Shown here: positions 52,042 to 61,488 of the stretch, piece by piece
Layout: each line of letters opens with the position of its first letter
How positions within the stretch are numbered: the stretch's first letter is position 1
The notes under the pieces: model-generated
Told to the model about the DNA's origin: nothing
The model's input: the letters and a program-made list of their open reading frames with translations, nothing else
The model's database searches: none
Made by a program: the position numbers and the translations under genes
Assembly: GCA_030704615.1 (NCBI GenBank)
Contig: CM060734.1
Coordinates: 33,496,042-33,560,041, forward strand
DNA from: Takakia lepidozioides
Lineage: Eukaryota > Streptophyta > Takakiopsida > Takakiales > Takakiaceae
DNA length: 64,000 nt
Direction: 5' to 3'

Positions 52042-53830
52042 TTCTTTTTTCTTTTTTCTTTTTTTTTGAGAACAGGAAGTAGAGGCCCTGGACAAGTTTA
52101 TTGAAAATAGGGGAAAACAAGAGAACGGAGGAAAAAATAATGTCCAGGGATGCCATAAAGGCGTATCACATGGGGAACACCCAGCACCGATAGGAAGGGG
52201 GGTGAACAGTAGGAACAAGCCGGATCGTGGCTAAACTATGGTGCCTTAGTGATGATGATGAATGAGCCCAAAGTCTTGAGATGAGCCAAAAGAAGAAGCT
52301 CCAGGATGATGAAGGAGCCCCAAGTCTTGAAAGGAACCAAAAGAAGGGGCAGAGGACTGTAGTATGCTACCAATCCTAGGGGAAGGGTAACAATATAACA
52401 AGTCCTGAAAACAAAGAGACTATCGACGACTGAAATCTAGATGCACTTTAGATTTAGAACTGTGGGTCTTGTTGTGCTTCCAGTTGATGTCTGGTGCATC
52501 CGACTTAGCCGGTGACTTGCCAAGAGACGGGGAGGTGGTCGTGCCATGTAATTCGAGAGTCATCGATTCTGGAGCAGAGGATGTCGTCTTTGGCCCAGGT
52601 GGTGTCGAAATCCGCAAGCAATTGCTAGCTCCTGCCTTCACTGCACCTACTAATGGCTGTTTGCAAGGACACCCAAGCCTTACGCCCCTCAGTCATTAGA
52701 TCCGAATATAGTTTGCAGAGTATCAGTCTGATGCTGGGGCGTTTTCCCTCAAAGATCAAAACACATCTGGCCTTCCATATTGCCCATAGCGTGTGTGCTC
52801 TAAGACAAGCCCAGATCGGGCATCCGTTCCAATAAATTAAGCAACAGGAGAGGAGCTGATAGGGGTTGGAGGGCCTGCCAATGGGAATAGAAGCCTGCCA
52901 CTATAGTCCAAATCCTAGCAGGAAGGTGGCAGGTAAGCAAAACATGCTCCAAAGTTTCATTGTAACCACAGTTGCACAATCAGGCAGGCAGGGTTGTGGC
53001 CCTGAAGGTTGGCTGCCACAGGGAGGATTTTATTGGCTATCTTCCATAAGAAAACGCTGATTTTGGTAGAACAGTGCTTTGCCCAAATATCCTTCCCGAT
53101 TTGCTTCCATCATTTTTCCTGCAGGCTGAGGTTCCATTTTCCATTCCACTTAGCCGTGAAATTAGCGTTGCCCAGCAACAGTTTATAGCCAATCTTGACT
53201 TTGTACCCGAGGAGAGGTGTTTTCTTGACGTCCATCCAGGTCCATTCTCCCGGGTCAAGTTGAAGTCTGCTAAGGGGATAACGCAAGAACCATGTTAAGG
53301 GTGTCCTTTCGGCCCAGCAGAACTCTCCTCCAGGGGGTGGCTTGGGATCTGGTATCCCAGTCAGAGTTTCAAAAACTCTAATTCTAAAGGCGGATTCCTG
53401 GCACATGTGTCCTTACCCGATATGCAGTAGGGTCCCTGCAGAGTTGGCTAGAAATCTTGGGCCTTCCCAGTGCAATGCAGAGCTGGAGATAGCTAGCAAA
53501 GAATCTGTCGCCTTCATAGTTCCCGAACCAGCAGGGGAGGCTGTTATGCGAGTTGTCCCCCCTGGTCAGTAAAGGCAAAACGTATGACACTCCTTGCTTA
53601 ATGTGCTCCCATCCGTGTCTGATAGAACTCGTGGAAATGAGCGTGGACAGGATGTTGGGAAGCAGAAAGCCTCCATTTTCCCAGATATCGGCTATGTGTT
53701 CTTATTCTCTTCCTCTTTTTTTTTTGAAGGAAAACCGGCTGGCCTTGAGAGGGAAAGCAAACCTTTATGAGTAATGAGCCCCAGACCCATAGGTCAATGC
53801 ACTGTAACGAACAGACTATTTTTTCATACA
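52042..53830 (-). pseudogene. LINE 3' remnant with poly(A) tail
   Basis: A T-rich run on the plus strand (52042-52067) is the poly(A) tail of a minus-strand LINE. Upstream of it on the minus strand, pieces in several frames show the ORF2 C-terminal region: TKISVFLWKIANKILPVAAN (about 53010-53075), the start of the zinc-binding reverse-transcriptase tail domain of plant LINEs, preceded by WTWMDVKKTPLLGYKVKIGY. The reverse transcriptase core is absent, so the copy is 5'-truncated, as is typical of target-primed insertion. Its tail lies about 118 bp upstream of the SPC24 ATG, in the same orientation. Confidence 0.7.
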
Positions 53831-54189
53831 CAGATTATGGATGACAAAATGTTGCAATTTGTTTCTTTCTGATTTTTTGTTGCATGCACTCAAACTACCA
53901 CTTCACATATTCATTTGATCACGATGTATTTTTCGTTTTTATTTTTAAATATTTCAATTGGTTTCGACAGCTGATCAATGCAGAGAAAAACTTTCAGTCG
54001 CAAATATGGATAGCATTCAAGCATAAAAAACTACATGAAGTAGAAGCTCCTCTGCATGAATATTCAGATGCTAAGTCCACGATACTTGTGCATGCAGTTC
54101 GACATGGAGATCAGTCAGCAAATGAACTCAAAAAGAGAGCAAGCATTTTATGGGGCTTATTCAACTTACTGCACTGTCCCTATTAATTA
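53831..54189 (+). other. Unassigned stretch with one helical open frame
   Basis: The segment 53970-54180 reads a helical peptide (SQIWIAFKHKKLHEVEAPLH ... SANELKKRASIL) after a TTTCGACAG acceptor-like site. No family recognised and no partner exon found. Confidence 0.2.
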
Positions 54190-55545
54190 ATACTAGGGTA
54201 GCTTGTGCCGTTGGCCCAAGTGTCCAGTGTCATCTAAGCCCAGATGTAAGATCTTCTATGTATCCCGGTGCATCTCCTATGTCGAGGCCCAAGTGCGACC
54301 TCTAGGGTAGCCCATGTGTGAAGAATTGAAATCTAAGACCAAGTGCAATTTCCTATGTATCCCAGTGTGTCTCCTATGTCGAGGCCCAAGTGCGACCTCT
54401 AGTGTAGCCTATGTCGTTGGCCCATGTGTGAAGAATTGAAATCTAAGACCAATACTTGCAATTTCCTATGTATCCAAGTGTCTTCTATGTCGAGGCCCAT
54501 CTAATTAAGCCCAAGTGCAATCTTCTATTCATGTATCCAAGTGCATCTCCCATTTAGAGGCCCAAGTGTCCAGTGTCATCTAAGCCCAAGTACAATCTCC
54601 TATGTATCCAAGTACGTCTCCAATGTCAAGGCCCACTTTGCTATTTTTTGTGAATTTCCAGCGACCAAAAGTACTTGAAACTCCAAATGTCCCACATGAA
54701 AGGCCAATCATTGCTCCATGAAAGCCCACTTTGCTCTTTTTCTCGAATTTCCAACGACCCAAAGTACTTGAAATTCTAGATCTCCCACACCGCTGGTCCA
54801 AAAATCATGAGACCAAGTCGGTGCACCCCTCCTCACTGAGGGTTTTCCAACTATACCAAGCACCCGCGCTGGCCCCGCGGTTTGGGAGATCTTAACGACG
54901 CTACAAAACAAAACAAACGTCTCGCTTCATATATTGACTAGGGTAGCCTGTGCCGTTGGCCCAAGTGTCATCTAAGTCCAAGTGCAATCCCCTACGTATT
55001 CAAATAGCTTCTCCTATGTCAAGGACCATGTTTGAAGAATTGAAATCTAAGCCCAAGTGCAATCTTCTATTCATGGATCCAAGTGCATCTCCAATCTACA
55101 AGCCCAAGTGTCCAATGTCATCTAAGTCCAAGTGCAATCCCATATCTAATCCATTTTCTTTTTTTTTCCAAAGAGCCTATGACCAGATTTGAACCGGAGA
55201 CCTTTCCCTAGATATCTCTCCCCTCGAGGCTCGAAGCATTGTCCAAGAATGCCCACTTTGCCATTTTTGCTATGTTTTTGCAAATTTCCAGCGACCAAAA
55301 GTACTTGAAATTCCAAATCTCCCACGTGACTGAGGGCCAATCATTGCTCCAGGAAACCCCACTTTGCTATTTTTCTCGAATTTCCAACGATCCAAAGCAC
55401 TTGAAATTCCAGATCTCCCACACCGCTGGTCCAAAAAACATGAGACCAAGCCGGTGCACCCCTCCTCGACGCCACCAAGCACCCGCATTGGGTCTCAAGA
55501 ACGCTACAAAACAAAACAAACGTCTCGCTTCATATATTGATAGCT
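54190..55545. repeat. Large tandem duplication, two ~600-750 bp units
   Basis: Unit 1 (54190-54937) and unit 2 (54938-55545) both start ACTAGGGTAGCYTGTGCCGTTGGC and both end with GCTACAAAACAAAACAAACG, then TCTCGCTTCATATATTGA. Each contains many copies of CCCAAGTGCAATCTYCTATG-like short repeats, and a doubled TTTCCARCGACCMAAAGTACTTGAAA block. Unit 2 contains an extra piece near 55150-55240 with a GATTTGAACC box. No coding function is assigned. Confidence 0.85.
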
Positions 55546-56554
55546 AGATCCTTTAAAGTTTTTTTTAAAAAAAATGCTTATGTTCAATTCACAATAATAC
55601 TAATGGTTCGTAGATCATCTAAAATCCATTTAATAATATACAGTCACATTAGTGAAACAAAGATAATCCTATATGTTATTTTAAAGATCATTCAAAAGAT
55701 GTTGTTATTTTGCTAAAATAAGTTTAATGTTGCTCTTTTGTTCACATGCATGCATCAGATGTGGCCCGCTGCTCACATAAAACGCAAGCTGGGAAGAAAA
55801 TTCACTCATTGTAATCGGAGGATTAATGACAAGCTGAAAAAAACTCTCTCACGATGAACTTAGTTAGCTAAAACCTCATGCGCACTAAACAATGCAGAAT
55901 GTTGAGCAATCGTTCCTGCTCGTCGTGGAGCCCCTATCTCTAGTGTAATAAACGCAAAAAAGTGATACATCCAAACACAACACCTCCTGGAAGAGTCGCC
56001 TAGAAGGCCCCACAATCTGATGACCATCACCACCACCCTGGTCTGACTCTCTACCCCTTCGACCACCACGCTCTGATCATCTACCACGTCGTCTGCGTTC
56101 TGCTCCTTTACTATGATTCTGAATATTTTTGGTACGGTGACTCACCACTAAAGTACACCCCTCACCATCGATAGCAGCAGGTGTAAGTGGGCAACTAGTC
56201 TGCACATCTGATAAAACCTTTAAAATCCTTCATATGAAGATAATCTAGTTAAATAATAATTAATCCATCTTAATGTTTAGCCGTGGACAAAGAAGGGGTG
56301 GAAGAGAGATGGATCATCCAAATATAAAATGGTCTCTTGCTAGCTACAAATTCCTTCAGTTTACAATAAAGGGAAGGAGGGGAAAAAAAGGAAAGCACCA
56401 AATGATGAGGGATGTATAGCACAATAAGAGGGGAATGAGTAGTTGGACCATCTTGTTACTTGCTTGTTGCTTCTGCATTTTTCATTTGTTGTGCACCTAA
56501 GCATCGTGCCACAACATACATCGCTGTCCACCACACAATCTAAAGCACACAATC
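55546..56554. other. AT-rich DNA between tandem repeat and Ty3 element
   Basis: No gene recognised. A 3' LTR and polypurine tract of the neighbouring element would be expected here but I could not define either. Confidence 0.4.
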
Positions 56555-57859
56555 CTAGAAAGCAGTCTGTCGTAGGAGCAGTCTGCTGAGATAGACATAG
56601 TCACCAGGGTTGAATCTCCGAACCCCAGGACGATAGCCCCCACCATGTATGGTAGTATACCTCAACATATCACGATGTTGTGCAATGGCAAGGTTCTCGA
56701 AAGCCATGGGCATGACTTTCTTGAACAACTCTGCACGCTGCTCACATGCATGTGCCCACACGTCCGGATCATCAAGATTAAGAACTGTAGCAGCTTCTCT
56801 GCGAATGGATGTAGGCAAATCCGGCTCTCGGCCAAAGAGAAGAAAGTATGGTGAGAAGGAGGCAAGTGATGCTTGCTTGCTGAACCTGTAGCCCATGGCT
56901 AACCAGGGTAACTGAAGGTCCCAATCTCCTAGGTGTCCCTTCTGCAAGCCATACTTGCGCAAACCCCTCTTTACTATCTGAACAACTCTCTCTGCCAAGC
57001 CATCGGCCTCAGGATGATCCCGAGAAGTGGTGCGGTGGTCTATCAAGGCCTTGTCACACCAAGCCTGAAACTCCCCCAAGAACTCTCTCCCTTGGTCCGT
57101 GAGTACCTCAGCTGGAGCACCGAATTGGCTAAGCACACAATCCAAGAATGCATACGCAGCTCCCTCACTAGCCTTATCAGGCAATGGAACCAATTCAATC
57201 CACTTGGAGAAGTGTTCCACCATCACCAACGCGTACTTGTTGTGGCGCATGGTCAGTGGCAACGGCCCTGCGAAGTCAAGACTCCACCTGTAGCCCAATC
57301 CCATGATCGGAAGAGGGTGCAATTGTGGAGTAGGGGCGTTGAATGAAGCACGCACCCTGTCACACACCATGCACCTAGCCACAAATTGTTGCACCTCTGT
57401 GTGCATACCACGCCACCAATATTGCCCCTGCAGTAGACTATGAGTGCGTCGCACCCCAAAATGCCCCAACTCCTCATGGGCATGCCGCACTAACCGTGCC
57501 CGCTGTGTTGGGTGAGGCACAATCCTCACTCGACCATCCTCCCACACTCGGAGCAGGTGTGTCCCCTCCCACTTGAACCTCTTGGCTCGTTGTAGGATCC
57601 GATCCCTCTCCTTGGCAGTCACAGTGGCTGCAGTGTCTCCAGTGCGGAGGTAGTCCAACACAACTGAATCCTCATGTATATCTTTGGCGCCACCTTGCTC
57701 ATTGCTGGCCTCAGGGTCCTCAGACACTTGATCTACAGTCATCCCTGTTGTATGTCCAACCTGGCCTTCCGCTGCCAAGATACACATAAATGCAGATGCA
57801 TGTCATCCGGGCACCATCTTCTCGTCCGTCTCACCATGCCACCAAGCTCCAGTGTCATC
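56555..57859 (-). pseudogene. Integrase of the methyltransferase-bearing element
   Basis: A 410-residue open segment. The zinc-binding HHCC region reads HAHEELGHFGVRRTHSLL ... CMVCDR. The catalytic core has WSLDFAGPLP (first D), VLTDQGREFLGEFQ (second D) and the DHPEADGLAERVVQIVKRGL block (E). The C-terminal region reaches NPGDYVYLSR and then breaks at a stop near 56555, before the expected GPY/F-type end; no chromodomain is seen. This suggests a 3' truncation or a rearranged end near 56578. Confidence 0.92.
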
Positions 57860-58492
57860 CTACTGGCTCGTGCATGGATTGCGACTCAACCCATCTGCAT
57901 TGCGATTGACCAAACCCGGTCGATGCACCACCTGAAAGTCATACTCTTGAAGGATGAGTGCCCACCGTGCAAGCTTTCCCGTAAGCTTGTCTGACTCTAT
58001 CAACCACTTGAGTGGTTGGTGATCCGTGACAAGGGTGAAGAGATTGTCGTATAGATAGCACCTGAAGTGTGCCACGGCCCACACTGCAGCTAAGCATTCT
58101 CCCTCATATGAGCTATACTTATACTCTACAACGTTGTTCGAGCGGCTAGCATAAGCCACTACGAACTCTCTTCCCTCATCATCCACCTGTGTGAGCACCG
58201 CTCCAAGCCCCAACATGCTCCAATCTGTATGCAGCTGAAAAGGACGCCCCCTGATAGGTCGTCTCAAGATGGGCGCTGAGGTCAACCTCGCCTTGAGCTC
58301 TTGAAAAGCTTGTTCTTGCTCATCTTCCCACTGCCACTCTTGGTTTACCTTGGTCAGCTTGGTTAGAGCCTTTGCAATGGCACTAAATCCCTTAACAAAC
58401 CGTCTATAATAGTTTGCTAACCCCATGAAAGCTCGAACTCGGCTCTCATCCGTGGGGCGTGGAACCTGTGCAATGGACTCTACCTTAGTCTG
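57860..58492 (-). pseudogene. RNase H domain of the methyltransferase-bearing element
   Basis: It begins with the connection segment FMGLANYYRRFVKGFS. QLHTDWSMLGLGAVLTQ carries the first catalytic aspartate, YSSYEGECLAAVWAVAHFR the glutamate and VTDHQPLKWL the next aspartate. It degrades the RNA strand during cDNA synthesis. The stretch ends with the HRPGLVNRNADGLSR box, followed by a TAG, in the same frame as reverse transcriptase and integrase. Confidence 0.92.
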
Positions 58493-59330
58493 CTATACCC
58501 CCAATCCTCTAGGATATATCATGTGACCCAGATACTCAATCTGGTTGTGGAAAAACTTGCACTTTCCCAGATGTAACTTCAATCCGTGCGCCCTCAAGCG
58601 CTCAAATATCACCTGAAGGTGTCTCTCATGCTCTTCCACCGTAGCACTAAAGATGATGATGTCATCTATGTAGCACCGAGCAAACTCCACACCTGCTAGA
58701 ATCTTGTCCATGATTCTCTGAAACTCTGCCGGAGCGTTCTTAAGCCCAAATGGTAAGAACCGCCACTGGTATAGGCAATCCTTCCCGTGCTCATTGATCC
58801 CCCAGAATGTCGTCTTTTGCTTATCCGCCTCCTTGATCGGCAACTGGTGATATCCGGATCGTAAATCCAACGTGCTAAAGACCTTGGCATGCCCAATGGC
58901 ATCAAAGATCTCCTCTGGTGTTGGCATGGCATACCTATCGGACTTGGTCTGACGATTTACAGGCCGGTAATCACCGCACATACGTCTCTTCGTCCAATTG
59001 CCAAAGACATCCTTCTTGGCTGGCATCACTGTGGCTGAAGCATACTCTCCCCCAGATAGCTCCACCAAACCCGCCTCCCAAAGGTCCTAAGTTCTCATCT
59101 GAATCAAGGACCTCTCCATGTCACTGTATCTATAGGGTCTCCGAAAGATTGGCGTGTCAGTAGCCAATTCAATGCGAATCTCTTGACCCTTCAGTGCTCC
59201 TAAGTCCTTCAAACTGAAGGCAAAGCAGTTCCTGTAAGCCCTCAAGAACCACCGTATATGTCGTCTCTCTCCTCCGGTGACTATAGGTCCAACATCAGGC
59301 TCCCAGTTGTCCTTCGTGACTGCAACCTTG
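58493..59330 (-). pseudogene. Reverse transcriptase of the methyltransferase-bearing element
   Basis: From the run-in (near 59200-59090, read across a TAG at about 59090) through a continuous 191-residue part. RRMCGDYRPVNRQTKSDRYA is the fingers/palm start, FSTLDLRSGYHQLPI carries the first catalytic aspartate, and CYIDDIIIFSATVEEH carries the YIDD catalytic pair. LHLGKCKFFHNQIEYLGH is the thumb connection. The active-site residues are intact. A TAG at about 58490 separates it from RNase H in the same frame. Confidence 0.92.
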
Positions 59331-59639
59331 AGTCCAGCAGGCTTCGAGGTAGAAGACGAGTCCCGTGGTTGCTATGCTGCAACCTCTTGAGTAGTGACCA
59401 CTGCCTCCTCTGTCAGTGACAATGTCTCATCCTGCCCCATCATCCCATCCTTGAGGACCTCCTCAATCCGAGAAAAATCCCCAACCTGATCCATCACCGC
59501 CGCCTTGGCTGCCAACTCCTTCTGAACCTCGAGCACCTCCCACGTGTGCCATGGATGCGGCCTGCACCTCGTGGTCCTCACCTGCTTGCCCCCACTCGCT
59601 GCCTGTACCGTCTCGGTAGGCAGAGAGACCATGAAGGGA

Positions 59640-60645
59640 AATGTACTCTGTACTCTGCGCTGCTCAGCCATAGCCAAGCTGATAATCCAGGTCAAGCAAT
59701 TGAGATCCATTGCTTGCCCCAACACCTGACGATGTGATGCCTCAGAAAGAGATAGCACCGCCGTGGTACCTGTGGTAAGACCCATCGCCCGCTCACGCTC
59801 GTCAGCATTGGGCTCCACTAATTGTTGCAACTAGCTATCCCACAAGAGGCCAGGTCCACCATCCCGAAAAGCATGGAATCCTGGGAAGCTGAGCAGTGTA
59901 GGTAATGCTGCTCGTGGTTGACCCACCCTGTTGACCACTGCCAAAGGCAAACGGTCATCGTGTCTCACACGTTGAGACTGTCTCCCTGTGTCCAAAATGT
60001 TATCCACTGTGAGGTGTGCTGGCCGCTGCACCCCATCAAATGCATGCTTGAGCAGTGCGGGTGGCATCAAGTTAGTCCACCATAGCCGTGGACGATGAGC
60101 CCATGACCCCACTGCAGCTGCATCCAGCAACACTGCTGACCCAAGCCACGACCGGACTTGATACACACTGGCCATCACCCTGGCCCGAGAATCACCCATC
60201 AGTGGCACATTCTCCAAGATGTATGCTGGAGATACAGCTTGATGAAGCTGCAAGTGGCGCAAAATCCGCACCATCTCCCAAAACAGACCCGTCCTTGAGT
60301 CTCGCAATCCATTGCCATGCCCGGCTGATGAATGCCTTAGCAGGGCCAACCTGCCACTATCAGATCAATGGAGCCAACCCGCTCCAAATCCTGCGCCCCC
60401 AGCAACGAAATGTCTGCTGGCAAGGCTTGTTGGTATCCACAAACTGCAGACACTGGCAACAAATCAGGGTACTGCTGTACCAACTGAGCAACATGGCGCA
60501 GAGAGATGCGTCGTGCAGTCTCATCCCTCTCCACATACAGGTAACGTCAAATTTGTACACCTGCCTGCAGTACTGCAGCCAATCCAGTGCTGATCCCGCC
60601 AAACAAGTCCATAAGGCATATGTCTTCATACGGGCACTGCTACAC
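59640..60645 (-). pseudogene. C5 cytosine DNA methyltransferase domain inside pol (DNMT3-like)
   Basis: Transfers a methyl group from S-adenosylmethionine to cytosine in DNA. Motifs in order: I, LMDLFGGISTGLAAVL (SAM binding, about 60570-60617); an acidic YVERDE strand end (motif II); IV, IDLIVAGWPC with the catalytic cysteine codon at 60340-60342; a GLRDSRTGLFWEMVRIL block; VI, YILENVPLMGD (ENV, about 60195-60220); VIII, GSWAHRPRLWWTNL (about 60070-60105), closely like the AHRxRxFWxNL of DNMT3; then the target-recognition area and X, SHRQVLGQAMDLNCLTWI (about 59690-59740). The order is not permuted, unlike plant DRM. Damage: TGA after VQI (near 60557), TAA directly after the catalytic cysteine (60337-60339), a one-base loss in the next few codons, and TAG near 59832. 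It lies between protease and reverse transcriptase, with no sign of its own start. Confidence 0.9.
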
Positions 60646-60768
60646 AAGAGGTGTGGTGTCCAATGGCGACAACTAAGGTGGTCCTGGTGCAATCACCGCA
60701 CTCTCCTCTTCTCCTGACGGTACGAAGGCCTCTACCCAGGCTTGTTGTACCCGTCCATCAGCTGCCTG

Positions 60769-61488
60769 CTACAAATCCTTGCTCGTACCCCATAATGGAG
60801 TGTGAGCAACCATGGCAGGCAACTCCGCCGTACCATGCATGTCATCCTGCTCTGCTGGAGGTGGCACATCCTCTGCATGGGCATTGCCTTCCAGCAACTC
60901 TCCAGGCCAACTAACTGCAGCTGTAAAGGCGGCTAGTGTTGGCAGTTTGCCCCACTGGGCAGCCGCAATACCCCCAATGAATGTCACAGGGAGTTGTGCA
61001 TGACGACCATCCCCTGACTGCCATCCAGGCCTGTAGGATGCTGACTCCTCCCAAAAGTCCAAGGTGAAGCCCATAGGATATAACACTGCCCCACCAACAA
61101 TGACATCGTAAGAGACCGCGTCTGTCACAATGGCCTTGGCTCGCATCACTGAGCCATCTACAGGATGATCTGGTTGTAGTCCAATAGCCAACTCACGCCG
61201 TGTCATGCCCCGAGCCTGCTCTGATCCTCCCAGAGATGTCTGTATCTGGAAAGGACAAGGCTCCATATCCGCCTCCATGAGGCCCAAACCTGCAATAGCA
61301 GCTCTGCCCAACATCAGTGGCTGAGCTCCTAAGTCCAACAAGACCCCCAGTGGCCGGTACTTCTTGCCTGGTCCACTCAAAGTGAAAATGTCTCTCTAGT
61401 TGTCTAACAAGACAACTCCAGGTGTCATCATGGCACGCTCAAAGGCTGGCCTAGCTGGCAACTCCGTCAACCTGGCAGCTGCAGCTTG
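60769..61488 (-). pseudogene. Retropepsin-like aspartic protease
   Basis: In the same frame as gag, after two stops (61489 and 61381). VLLDLGAQPLMLG is the active-site strand, where most Ty3 proteases read D-T/S-G-A. Here the second residue is L, a departure that may mark this family or be damage. YDVIVGGAVLYPMGFTLDFW matches the flap-distal strand that precedes the second half of the fold, and SYRPGW closes the conserved region. The role is cleavage of the polyprotein. It is followed, in frame, by three TAG stops before the methyltransferase. Confidence 0.7.

Noticed and set aside
51454-52069. Plus-strand open frames over SPC24 exons
   Set aside because: They are antisense shadows; the minus-strand reading carries the SPC24 features.
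56555-57787. Host gene encoding an integrase-like protein
   Set aside because: It is in frame with RNase H and reverse transcriptase and broken at its 3' end, so it is part of the retroelement and not a domesticated gene.
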